Source of the DNA: Actinomadura hallensis
GTDB taxonomy: Bacteria > Actinomycetota > Actinomycetes > Streptosporangiales > Streptosporangiaceae
NCBI RefSeq assembly: GCF_006716765.1
Contig: NZ_VFPO01000001.1
Coordinates: forward strand, 3,410,001-3,474,000
DNA: 64,000 nucleotides
Direction: 5' to 3'
Made by a program: the position numbers and the translations under genes. This document shows, piece by piece, positions 17,159 through 25,596 of this stretch; the stretch's first letter is position 1, and each line of letters opens with the position of its first letter. Below the pieces are notes generated by a model, which did no database searches, had not been told where the DNA came from, and saw nothing but the letters and a program-made list of their open reading frames with translations.

Positions 17159-17787
17159 GCGGGCGTCCCGCCGCCCTGGCCGGGCGTCCCGGACTGCGGC
17201 GGGGCCAGCAGCACCGCCCACAGGTGCGACTCGGCGCCCCGCGCCTCCAGGCGGCGGCGCATCCGCTCCACCCCGCCCCGCGTCGGCAGCGCCAGCCAGA
17301 TCAGCAGCGGGTAGCCGAACACGAACCCGGCGACGAACACCAGCTCGCTCTCCCCGACCATCGCCAGCGGCAGGCCCGCCAGGATCACCGCCTCCGCCAG
17401 CGCGAACCGCAGCAGCACCGCCTGCCGGAACATCAGCAGCGCGACCTTGGCCACCTCCCGCGGGTCGCCGCCCGGCTCCATCGGGCGCGGCGCGAGGGGA
17501 CCGACCGCCAGCGCCGTCAGCGCCATCCCCGCCAGCGGGAGGTACGTCCACGGCGGGGCGTCGCCGCCGCCCTGCACGATCATCGGGCTGATCGCCAGGA
17601 TCAGGACGGGCGCGGCCACCAGCACCAGCATCATCAGCCGCAGCCGGCCGAGCTCGGTGCGGCCCCGCAGTGAGGCGAAGTATCCGGGGTCGTCGCCCGG
17701 TCCGGCTCCGAACACCGGCGCCACGTCCGGTCCGCCGTCGCCGTCGGGCGTCTTCGGTGAGTACATCGAGAAGGGGGGTGGCGCCAT
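17155..17787 (-). CDS. Four-helix membrane protein, unknown function
   Basis: About 210 residues. An N-terminal soluble stretch rich in Pro/Gly/Asp is followed by four hydrophobic segments in two pairs (about residues 55-73, 83-100, 130-150, 155-172), with short loops, and a cytoplasmic tail 'GVERMRRRLEARGAESHLWAVL'. No enzyme motif is visible. Starts considered: ATG 17787 (MAPPPFSMY) and the ATG seven residues later; neither has a Shine-Dalgarno site. Convergent with corA, stops overlapping. Unrecognised; could be an actinobacterial conserved membrane protein. Confidence 0.65.
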   Translation of the reverse strand: MAPPPFSMYSPKTPDGDGGPDVAPVFGAGPGDDPGYFASLRGRTELGRLRLMMLVLVAAPVLILAISPMIVQGGGDAPPWTYLPLAGMALTALAVGPLAPRPMEPGGDPREVAKVALLMFRQAVLLRFALAEAVILAGLPLAMVGESELVFVAGFVFGYPLLIWLALPTRGGVERMRRRLEARGAESHLWAVLLAPPQSGTPGQGGGTPA

Positions 17788-17917
17788 GGTGGGGCACTCT
17801 AGCGGGGACGCCGCCCGCGGCAGAACCCCCACCAGGGTCTCCGGCCCGGCGGCGGGCCCGGCCGGGGCGGCCGCTCGCTTCCCGCCGGGAACGCGGGGAC
17901 CGCTACATTGACCGCCT

Positions 17918-18868
17918 ATGAAGGAGCGTCACCTCGGGCGGAGCGGGCTGCTGGTGTCCCGGCTGGGCCTCGGCACCATGACCTGGGGGCACGACACCGA
18001 CCCGGACGAGGCCGCGGCGCAGCTCGTCGCGTTCGTCGAGGCCGGCGGCACGCTGGTCGACACCGCCGACGTCTACAACGACGGCGACAGCGAGCGGATC
18101 CTCGGCCACCTGCTGCGCGACACCGTCGACCGGGACGGCCTGGTCATCGCGACCAAGGCCGCGATCAGGCCGAACGGCCGCTACGACGGCTCCCGCCGGC
18201 ACCTGCTCCGCGCCCTGGACGCCTCCCTCGACCGGCTCGGCCTCGACCACGTCGACCTCTGGCAGCTGCACGTGTACGACCCGGCGACGCCGCTGGAGGA
18301 GACGCTGTCGGCGCTGGACGAGGCGGTCGCGTCCGGCCGGGCCCGCTACGTCGGGGTGTCCAACTACGCCGGCTGGCAGATCGCCAAGGCCGCCGCGTGG
18401 CAGCGGGCCTGGCCCGGCCGCGCCCCGATCGTGTCCGCGCAGCTGGAGTACTCGCTGCTGCGCCGCGACATCGAGCGGGAGGTCGTGCCCGCCGTCCTGG
18501 ACGCCGGGGCGGGCCTGCTGCCGTGGTCGCCGCTCGGCCGCGGGGTGCTCACCGGCAAGTACCGCACCGGCATCCCCGCCGGGTCGCGCGCCGCCGCGCC
18601 GCACTTCGCCGAGTTCGTCCAGCCCTACCTCGACGAGGAGTGCGGCCGCATCGTGGAGTCGGTGGTCACCGCCGCCGAGGGCCTCGGCCGCTCCCCCCTC
18701 GCCGTGGCGCTGGCGTGGGTCCGCGACCGGGAGGGGGTCGCCGCGCCGATCGTCGGCGCCCGCACCGCGGCGCAGCTCGCCGCCATACTAGACAGCGAGG
18801 ACCTGACCCTGCCGAACGAGATCCGCGGCGCGCTGGACGACGTCTCCGACACCTCGTCCGGCCCCTGA
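17918..18868 (+). CDS. Aldo/keto reductase
   Basis: 316 residues, an NADPH-dependent (beta/alpha)8 oxidoreductase of the AKR family. The tetrad is visible: Asp48 and Tyr53 in VDTADVYNDG, Lys in 'IATKAAIRPN' (about 83), and His in 'LWQLHVYD' (about 114). Cofactor-binding end 'APIVGARTAAQL' (about 276) is typical. ATG 17918 follows a short spacer with 'TGAAGGAG' context (ATGAAGGAG itself is the start). The RecD2-like gene starts 20 bases after its stop, suggesting cotranscription. Related proteins reduce aldehydes or ketones of metabolites; substrate not predictable. Confidence 0.92.
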   Translation: MKERHLGRSGLLVSRLGLGTMTWGHDTDPDEAAAQLVAFVEAGGTLVDTADVYNDGDSERILGHLLRDTVDRDGLVIATKAAIRPNGRYDGSRRHLLRALDASLDRLGLDHVDLWQLHVYDPATPLEETLSALDEAVASGRARYVGVSNYAGWQIAKAAAWQRAWPGRAPIVSAQLEYSLLRRDIEREVVPAVLDAGAGLLPWSPLGRGVLTGKYRTGIPAGSRAAAPHFAEFVQPYLDEECGRIVESVVTAAEGLGRSPLAVALAWVRDREGVAAPIVGARTAAQLAAILDSEDLTLPNEIRGALDDVSDTSSGP

Positions 18869-18888
18869 GCCGCCGCGACGGGAAGCAC

Positions 18889-20874
18889 GTGACCGACACA
18901 CCAGACTCCGACACACCGGACTCCGGCACGCCGGACTCCGACACGCCGGACTCCGACGCCGCGGAGCGGGCGGCGCGCGCGGCGGAGATCCTGCGCGCCG
19001 CCGAGGCCGCCGCCGCGGCGCGCACCGCCCCCCGCCGCGACCCCGCCCGACCCGAGACCGCCCGACCCGAGACCGCCCGATCCGGAGCCCCGGACCCCGC
19101 CGCACCGCCCGGCCCCGCGGCGACTCCGGCCCCCTCCGCGGCGGGACCCGCCCCGGACCGGCGGGACGGGCTGCGCGCCCTCGCCGAGCTGTTCTCCGCG
19201 GCGGGCGTGCCCGCGCCGCTCACGTCCCGCACGGCCGCCCGCCTCGGCGCCGACGCCGCCGCGCAGCTGCGCGCCGACCCGTGGCGGCTGCTGCGCGTCC
19301 CCGGCGTCCGGCCCCCGCAGGCCGACCACTTCGCCCGCGCCGTCCTCGGCGCGGACGCGCGGCCGGACGACCCCCGCCGCGGGCGCGCCCTCGTCCTGCA
19401 CCTGCTGACCGAGGCCGCGCGGGGCGGCCACACCGTCACGCCCGCCGACGACGTGCTGGCCGCCCTGGAACGCCTGCGGTTCCCCGACCCCCGGGCCGCC
19501 GTGGAGGCCGCGCTGGACGAGGCGGACGTCCTCGCCCTCACCGAGGAGCCCGACTTCGACGAGGACTTCGACGACGACGCCGAACCGCCCGAACCCGAGG
19601 AGACGCTCGGCGTCGCGCGGTGGGCGCTCGCCGAGGAGGCCGCCGCCGAGGGCTTCCAGCGCCTCACGCTCACCGCCGCGCCGCTGCTGGACGACGCCGC
19701 CGTCAAGGAACTGCGCGACGGGCTCCCCGAAGACCGCTCCCTCGCGCTCACCGCCGCGCTGCGCACCGGCGTCAGCGTCCTGCGCGGGACGCCCGGCGAC
19801 CTCGCCGACACCGCCCTCGCCATCGCCGCCGCGGCCGCGGGCCGCGGCGTGCGGACCGCCGTGGCGGCCCCGACCGACCGCGCCGCCGCCGACCTGCGCG
19901 CCGCGGCGCCCGGCGTCCCCGTCACCAGCCTGCACCGCCTCCTGGAGCCGCGGGACGAGGCCGCCGCCCCCGGTGCCGTCGTCTACGGCCGCGGCGAGCG
20001 GCGCCCCCTCGACCTCGACCTGATCGTCGTCGCCGACGCCTCCGCGCTCGACGTCGAGCTGGCCGCCGTGCTGGTCGAGGCGTGCCCCGACGGCGCCCAC
20101 CTGCTGCTGTGCGCCGAGCCGGCCGCGCCGCCGCCCGCCGGGCCCGGCCGGCCGCTGGACGACCTGGAGGCGTCCGAGACCGTCCCCGTGGTCACGCTGG
20201 ACGCCGCGCCGCGCGACCCGATCGGCGTGCTGACCGAGGCGGTCCGCGGCGGCGACCTGCCCGCCGTCGACGCGCCCGGACGCGAGGTCGTGATCGTGCC
20301 CGCCCCGGGCCCCGGCGAGGCGGTGCACCGGGCCGTGCAGCTGGTCACCGACTCGATCCCCCGCGCACTCGGCATCGCCGTCGAGGACGTGCAGGTCGTC
20401 GCGCCCCTCACCGGCGGCGACGCGGGCGCCGCCGCCCTCAACGCGGCGCTCAAGGAGCGGCTCAACCCCGGGCCGGGCCGGTTCGGCGGCATGGACCCCG
20501 GCGACCGCGTCGTCGTCGCCGCGCCGCTCCCCCAGGCCCCGGCCGGCGAGACCGGCGTCGTCACCGGCGGCGGCCCGCACGGCCTGGACGTCGACTTCCC
20601 CGGCGGGCCCGCCGTCATCGCCCCCGCGGACGCGGCGCGGCTCCGGCACGGCTGGGCGGTGACCGCCGCGCAGGCGCGCGGGACGCGGCGGCCCGCGGTG
20701 GTGGCGGTCCTGCCGCCGGACGGCCTGTCGCGGCCTCTGGTGGCCACCGTGTTCGGCCTCGCGCGCCGCCACCTGTCGGTCGTGCAGGCGGCCGGACCGG
20801 CCCTGGCCAGGGCCGTCCGCGACGACGGCGCACCGGAGCGGCGCACCAGGCTGGCGAGGCTCGTGATGCTCTGA
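18889..20874 (+). CDS. RecD2-like helix-hairpin-helix protein with degenerate helicase motifs
   Basis: 661 residues that align by block to RecD2/TraA-type helicases but lack every ATPase motif. After a disordered Asp/Ser/Thr/Pro repeat region (1-100), a helix-hairpin-helix region (about 130-200, 'DPWRLLRVPGVRPPQAD') matches RecD2. Motif I, normally GGPGTGKT, is GTPGDLADT (300-308); motif Ia is kept as 'VAAPTDRAAADL'; Walker B, normally V-D-E-A-S, is VADAS (381-385); motif III's Q-L-P-S-V-G-P-G is 'PPPAGPG'; motif V/VI's H-K-S-Q-G is 'AAQARG', and Y-T-A-V-T-R-A is 'VATVFGLAR'. The frame is fully open and GC3-rich, so the protein is selected but not as an ATPase. GTG 18889 follows GGGAAG. Likely a DNA-binding scaffold. 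Confidence 0.8.
   Translation: MTDTPDSDTPDSGTPDSDTPDSDAAERAARAAEILRAAEAAAAARTAPRRDPARPETARPETARSGAPDPAAPPGPAATPAPSAAGPAPDRRDGLRALAELFSAAGVPAPLTSRTAARLGADAAAQLRADPWRLLRVPGVRPPQADHFARAVLGADARPDDPRRGRALVLHLLTEAARGGHTVTPADDVLAALERLRFPDPRAAVEAALDEADVLALTEEPDFDEDFDDDAEPPEPEETLGVARWALAEEAAAEGFQRLTLTAAPLLDDAAVKELRDGLPEDRSLALTAALRTGVSVLRGTPGDLADTALAIAAAAAGRGVRTAVAAPTDRAAADLRAAAPGVPVTSLHRLLEPRDEAAAPGAVVYGRGERRPLDLDLIVVADASALDVELAAVLVEACPDGAHLLLCAEPAAPPPAGPGRPLDDLEASETVPVVTLDAAPRDPIGVLTEAVRGGDLPAVDAPGREVVIVPAPGPGEAVHRAVQLVTDSIPRALGIAVEDVQVVAPLTGGDAGAAALNAALKERLNPGPGRFGGMDPGDRVVVAAPLPQAPAGETGVVTGGGPHGLDVDFPGGPAVIAPADAARLRHGWAVTAAQARGTRRPAVVAVLPPDGLSRPLVATVFGLARRHLSVVQAAGPALARAVRDDGAPERRTRLARLVML
18901..18960 (+). 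repeat. Four tandem 15-bp repeats encoding Pro-Asp-Ser-Asp/Gly-Thr
   Basis: Four units of CCGGACTCCGACACG (18901-18915, 18916-18930, 18931-18945, 18946-18960), each with zero to three changes, encode the repeated peptide PDSDT at the start of the RecD2-like protein. Unit number could vary by slippage without a frameshift. A second small repeat (CGAGACCGCCCGACC) lies near 19047-19080. Confidence 0.85.
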
Positions 20875-20994
20875 GGCCGAACCGGGTGAAAGAAACGCCC
20901 GTGTCGCGGTTTACGTCCCCGTCCGTATGGGACACGATGTCAACAGGGTCAGCGCTCACAGGGGCGGCGGCATCGGTGCGGGCGGAGGAACGGC

Positions 20995-21654
20995 ATGCCT
21001 CAGCGGCTCAGGCGGGTCGGCACGGCTTCGGCGGCGGTCTCGGCGGGGGCGCTCGTCCTCGTCCTCGCCGCGCCAGCGCAGACCGCCGCGGCGGCGGAGG
21101 AGTGCAAGAAGGGCGTCGACCCGGAGACCACGATCGAGAACTGGAAGTGCAACCTCCGCAACCTGCAGGAGGCGCTCACCCCGAAGTCGCCCACGCCCAC
21201 CCCCACGCCGAAGCCGACCCAGTCGAAGGCTCCCCAGAAGACGACCGCGCCGAGCAAGCCGAGCAAGAAGTCGTCCAGCAAGACCGGCAAGGTCCAGGCG
21301 AAGAAGCCGCGCAGGGTCGCCGCCCGCCCGAGCGGCGGCCAGGCACCGCCGCCCCCGTCGACCATGACGGCCCCCGGCACCGTCCGGACGTACTCGCGGC
21401 CCGTGCCCTCGGCCACCCCCGACCTGCCCGGCGTCCTGCCCACCCCGGAGATCGCCGCCGACCCCGGCGCCTACCACCAGGTGAACACGGTCGCGATGCC
21501 CCAGACCCGCCTGATCTCCCCGGCGGCCACCGCCCAGGACAACAGCGGCCAGCTCCTCCTGGTGGCCGCCGCGGCAGGCGTGGCGGGCGCGGTGGGCGCC
21601 CTCAACCTCAGCGTCGCCGCCCGAGCCCTCCGCCGCCGCCGCACCGCCCCATAG
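20995..21654 (+). CDS. Secreted, cell-surface anchored protein of unknown function
   Basis: 219 residues. A signal peptide (basic MPQRLRR, hydrophobic stretch to about residue 33, Ala-X-Ala site near AAAAEE) is followed by a short domain with two Cys ('EECKKG' and 'WKCNLRN'), a long Pro/Thr/Lys/Ser-rich spacer (about 65-110), another low-complexity stretch, and a C-terminal hydrophobic helix (about 185-205) with a basic end 'RALRRRRTAP'. This topology resembles an exported protein held in the membrane by its tail and spanning the wall by its Lys/Pro-rich spacer. ATG 20995 follows GGAGGAA. No family recognised. Confidence 0.75.
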   Translation: MPQRLRRVGTASAAVSAGALVLVLAAPAQTAAAAEECKKGVDPETTIENWKCNLRNLQEALTPKSPTPTPTPKPTQSKAPQKTTAPSKPSKKSSSKTGKVQAKKPRRVAARPSGGQAPPPPSTMTAPGTVRTYSRPVPSATPDLPGVLPTPEIAADPGAYHQVNTVAMPQTRLISPAATAQDNSGQLLLVAAAAGVAGAVGALNLSVAARALRRRRTAP

Positions 21655-21850
21655 CCGAAGCCACCCCGCCGCTCCTCCCGGGCAAGCCCTCCCCCGCCGT
21701 CCCACGAGACCGGGGAGGCCACCAGCCGTCACGCCGGGACGCAGAGCCTCAAGGCCCCGCACCTTTACGCAGTAAGGTCACCCCGGGTGAACCGCCGAAG
21801 GCAGGACACCCGCTACCTGACACCAGCGACGCCGCAACAGAACACGACAA

Positions 21851-21969
21851 CCAAAGGCAGGTTCGAGCGAAGCGAGAACCTGATCGCGCAGCGAGCCCTT
21901 AGGCGAGCCGAAGCGACCCCGCCGCAGTGCCCACCGCAGGATGGGCGCCCTCAGCGCCCGACGCCAAGC
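21851..21969 (+). repeat. Structured interspersed repeat, copy A
   Basis: About 119 bases, similar to copy B 210 bases downstream (both begin CC-R-AAGGCAGGTT and end GACGCCAAG). It folds into a stem CAGGTTC (21858-21864)/GAACCTG (21876-21882), a small GCC/GGC stem in the middle, and a stem GGGCGC (21943-21948)/GCGCCC (21954-21959). The intergenic stretch 21655-21850 before it holds only a 13-base TCACCC-C-GGGTGA dyad at 21778-21790. No coding sense is apparent in the repeat. Confidence 0.75.
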
Positions 21970-22060
21970 GCGGGCCTCACCAGCTAACCGCCACCCGGCC
22001 TCCGCAACGACACCAGCCGACACAGCGACCACGCGCCGACCTCAAGGCTTGCGATCGCGT

Positions 22061-22185
22061 CCGAAGGCAGGTTTCGAGCCCGCGAGAAACCTGATCGCGC
22101 AGCGAGCCCCTGGGCGAGTCGGAGCGATGCAGCGATCGCGCCGCAGTTCCCGCCGAAGGAAGGCGCCCAGCGCCTGACGCCAAGG
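22061..22185 (+). repeat. Structured interspersed repeat, copy B
   Basis: Second copy, about 125 bases, ending 11 bases before the fabI stop codon. The first stem is CAGGTTTC (22068-22075)/GAAACCTG (22086-22093): one base pair longer than in copy A because both arms gained a base. The last stem is AGGCGC (22161-22166)/GCGCCT (22170-22175), where the terminal G-C pair of copy A has become A-T. The middle stem is GCCC/GGGC. These paired changes show that the folded form, on RNA or DNA, is conserved. Confidence 0.75.
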
Positions 22186-22195
22186 GCACTGCTAA

Positions 22196-22981
22196 TTAAT
22201 ACGCCCCTCCGATGGCGTGGATGCCGCCGTCCACGTGGACGATTTCGCCGGTGGTGGCGGGGAACCAGTCGGAGAGCAGTGCGGCGCAAGCGCGGGCGGT
22301 GGGTTCGCTGTCCTTGATGTCCCAGCCGAGGGGGGCGGCCTTGGGCCACATGTCGGTCATGCCTTCGAAGCCGGGGATGCTCTTGGCGGCCATGGTGGCG
22401 AGGGGGCCGGCGGCGACGAGGTTGACGCGGATGCCCTGGGGGCCGAGGTATTTGGCCAGGTAGCGGGCGCAGGACTCCAGGCCGGCCTTGGCCACGCCCA
22501 TCCAGTCGTAGACGGGCCAGGCCTTGGAGGCGTCGAAGTCGAGGCCGACGACGGAGCCGCCGTCCTTCATCAGGGGCAGGCAGGCCATCGTGAGGGACTT
22601 CAGCGAGTACGCGGAGGCGTGCATGGCGGTCGCCACGTCCTCCCAGGGCGTCTCGAGGAAGTTGCCGCCGAGCGCGGACTGCGGGGCGAAGCCGATGGCG
22701 TGGACGACGCCGTCGAGGTGGTCGAAGCCGTTGTCGCGGAGGTTGCCGGCGAGCGCGTCGAGCTGCGCGGCGTCGGTGACGTCCAGCTCGATCACGGGCG
22801 GCGGGGAGTCGGGGCCGGACGGGAGCCGCTTGGCGGTGCGGGCGGTGAGGGTGGGGCGGGGGTAGGCGGTCAGCACCACCTCGGCGCCCTGTTCCTGCGC
22901 GATGCGGGCGACGTGGAAGCCGATGGAGGCGTCGGTGAGGACGCCGGTGACCAGGATGCGCTTGCCTTCGAGGATTCCCAT
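22196..22981 (-). CDS. fabI: Enoyl-[acyl-carrier-protein] reductase (NADH), InhA/FabI type
   Basis: 261 residues. Reduces enoyl-ACP in the last step of each fatty-acid elongation cycle. The dinucleotide-binding start 'RILVTGVLTDASIGF' has the FabI-type G-x5-S-I-G spacing rather than the classical SDR G-x3-G-x-G. The catalytic pair Tyr-x6-Lys is in 'YDWMGVAKAG' (about residues 158 and 165), preceded by FDASKAW as in actinobacterial InhA. C-terminus 'VHVDGGIHAIGGAY' is typical. It starts four bases after the fabG stop, so fabG-fabI is an operon like mabA-inhA of mycobacteria. Likely cytoplasmic FAS-II enzyme. Confidence 0.95.
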   Translation of the reverse strand: MGILEGKRILVTGVLTDASIGFHVARIAQEQGAEVVLTAYPRPTLTARTAKRLPSGPDSPPPVIELDVTDAAQLDALAGNLRDNGFDHLDGVVHAIGFAPQSALGGNFLETPWEDVATAMHASAYSLKSLTMACLPLMKDGGSVVGLDFDASKAWPVYDWMGVAKAGLESCARYLAKYLGPQGIRVNLVAAGPLATMAAKSIPGFEGMTDMWPKAAPLGWDIKDSEPTARACAALLSDWFPATTGEIVHVDGGIHAIGGAY

Positions 22982-22985
22982 GACG

Positions 22986-23750
<765 letters not shown>

Positions 23751-23851
23751 CTAGCGGCCCGCGGGCCGCCCTGCGGATGTGCCGACCCGACAAGATCCGC
23801 CATCCGTGTTTGTTCCCGTCCGCGCGGGGCGCGCCGGGTAGGTTGCCAAAG

Positions 23852-25351
23852 GTGCATGACATCGATCCCGCTTTCACCGCGCTGCCGCTTCGCGCGCTGG
23901 CCGACGCGGCGCTGTCCCGGGCCCGGGAGCTGGGCGCCGAGCACGCCGACTTCCGGCTGGAGCGCATCCGCAGCCAGACCCTCCGGCTCCACGACGCGGC
24001 CCTGGAGACCGCGCTGGACGCCGACGACCTCGGCCTGTCGGTCCGCGTGGTCAAGAACGGCACCTGGGGCTTCGCCGCCGGCATCGACCTGACGCCCGAC
24101 GGCGCCGCGCGGCTCGCCGCGCAGGCCGTCGAGGTCGCCGCCGTCGCCGGGGCCGTCAACCGCGAACCGATCGAGCTGGCCCCCGAGCCGGTGCACGGGG
24201 AGCGCACATGGGTCTCGTCGTACGAGGTCGACCCGTTCGACGTGCCGACCGGCGACAAGGTGGGGCTGCTGGCGGAGTGGAGCCGCCGGCTGCTCGCCGA
24301 CGACCGCGTCGACCACGTGGACGCGACGCTGCTGCAGGTGAAGGAGAACAAGTTCTTCGCCGACCTCGCCGGGACCGTCACCACCCAGCAGCGCGTCCGG
24401 CTGCATCCCGTCGTGAACGCCGTCGGCATCAAGGACGGCCTGTTCGACACGATGCGCACGCTGGCGCCGCCCGCCGGGTACGGGTGGGAGTGGCTGTCCG
24501 GCGAGCACTGGGACTGGGACGGCGAGCTGGCCCGCATCCCCGAGCTGCTCGCCGAGAAGCTCGCCGCCCCGTCGGTCGAGGCGGGCGTGTACGACGTCGT
24601 GGTGGACCCGTCGAACCTGTGGCTGACGATCCACGAGTCGATCGGGCACGCCACCGAGCTGGACCGGGCGCTCGGGTACGAGGCCGCCTACGCCGGGACG
24701 TCGTTCGCGACGCCCGACAAGCTCGGGAAGCTGCGGTACGGCTCGGAGGTCATGAACGTCACCGGGGACCGCACGGCCGAGCACGGCCTCGCCACGATCG
24801 GCTACGACGACGAGGGCGTGGAGACCCAGTCGTTCGACATCGTCACCGGCGGGCTGTTCACCGGCTACCAGACCGACCGGCGCATCGCGCGGCTCACCGG
24901 CGCCGAGCGGTCCAACGGCTGCGCGTTCGCGGACTCGGCGTCCAGCATGCCGATCCAGCGGATGGCGAACGTCTCGCTGCAGCCGGCGCCGGACGGGCCG
25001 TCCACCGACGAGCTGATCTCCGGGGTGGAGCGCGGCATCTACATCGTCGGGGACAAGAGCTGGTCGATCGACATGCAGCGCTACAACTTCCAGTTCACCG
25101 GGCAGCGGTTCTACCGGATCGAGAACGGGCGGCTGGCCGGGCAGCTCCGCGACGTCGCCTACCAGGCGACCACCACCGACTTCTGGAACTCCATGGAGGC
25201 CGTCGGCGGCCCGCAGACGTACGTGCTGGGCGGCGCGTTCAACTGCGGCAAGGGCCAGCCGGGGCAGGTCGCGCCGGTCAGCCACGGCTGCCCGTCGGCG
25301 CTGTTCCGCGGCGTCAACATCCTCAACACCCTGAAGGAGGCGGGCCAGTGA
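23852..25351 (+). CDS. tldD: TldD-family metalloprotease subunit
   Basis: 499 residues. The zinc site is HESIGHATELD (His261, Glu262, His266; HExxxH plus the downstream Glu and Asp of this family), and a third metal ligand Cys is in 'NCGKGQP' near residue 468. TldD forms a heterodimeric protease with TldE/PmbA that degrades small unfolded peptides and matures some ribosomally made peptides in other bacteria. GTG 23852 (MHDIDPAF) is chosen because family members start here; an upstream extension to 23732 would add 40 unrelated residues. Its TGA overlaps the GTG of the repeat-encoded small frame (GTGA at 25348-25351). Confidence 0.92.
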   Translation: MHDIDPAFTALPLRALADAALSRARELGAEHADFRLERIRSQTLRLHDAALETALDADDLGLSVRVVKNGTWGFAAGIDLTPDGAARLAAQAVEVAAVAGAVNREPIELAPEPVHGERTWVSSYEVDPFDVPTGDKVGLLAEWSRRLLADDRVDHVDATLLQVKENKFFADLAGTVTTQQRVRLHPVVNAVGIKDGLFDTMRTLAPPAGYGWEWLSGEHWDWDGELARIPELLAEKLAAPSVEAGVYDVVVDPSNLWLTIHESIGHATELDRALGYEAAYAGTSFATPDKLGKLRYGSEVMNVTGDRTAEHGLATIGYDDEGVETQSFDIVTGGLFTGYQTDRRIARLTGAERSNGCAFADSASSMPIQRMANVSLQPAPDGPSTDELISGVERGIYIVGDKSWSIDMQRYNFQFTGQRFYRIENGRLAGQLRDVAYQATTTDFWNSMEAVGGPQTYVLGGAFNCGKGQPGQVAPVSHGCPSALFRGVNILNTLKEAGQ

Positions 25352-25596
25352 GCGAGCCGGAGGCGCGCCGCGCGGGCTGGACCGAGGAGCGCGCGCAGCG
25401 ACGAAGGAGCGAGCACGTGACGAGGGAAGCCCGCGCGAACAAGCGCGCCGCAGGCGAACGGAGGGCACAGTGCGAGCCGGAGGCGCGCCGCGCGGGCTGG
25501 ACTGAGGAGCGCGCGCAGCGACGAAGGAGCGAGCACGTGACGAGGGAAGCCCGCGCGAACAAGCGCGCCGCAGGCGAACGGAGGGCACACTCATGA
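25348..25596 (+). CDS. 82-residue tandem-repeat ORF linking tldD and tldE
   Basis: A small frame that exactly bridges the two tld genes: its GTG overlaps the tldD stop (GTGA, 25348-25351) and its TGA overlaps the tldE start (ATGA, 25593-25596). AAGGAGG lies seven bases before the GTG, so it could be translated. The protein is almost entirely two 40-residue units (EPEARRAGWTEERAQRRRSE and then HVTREARANKRAAGERRA), strongly charged and probably helical. Codon third positions are mostly G/C, but several AGG/CGA Arg codons are unusual. It may be a real coupled peptide or just a DNA repeat that happens to stay open (the opposite strand is also open). No family recognised. Confidence 0.4.
   Translation: MSEPEARRAGWTEERAQRRRSEHVTREARANKRAAGERRAQCEPEARRAGWTEERAQRRRSEHVTREARANKRAAGERRAHS
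25352..25589 (+). repeat. Tandem duplication, two 118-bp copies with 120-bp period
   Basis: Bases 25352-25469 and 25472-25589 are identical except for one base (C at 25383, T at 25503). The repeat fills the whole gap between tldD and tldE. Each copy ends in ACGGAGGGCACA; in copy 2 that GGAGG serves as the ribosome site of tldE, and in copy 1 the same site precedes a GTG (25470) in the tldE frame that is closed by TGA at 25503-25505, created by the single C-to-T difference. Near identity suggests a recent duplication. Confidence 0.95.

Noticed and set aside
25159..25590. Minus-strand frame through the tandem repeat encoding a repeated 40-residue unit
   Set aside because: It is open because the repeat has a length divisible by three and few stops in any frame; it has no ribosome site and overlaps the tldD end. 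The plus-strand frame has better start signals but is itself only moderately supported.
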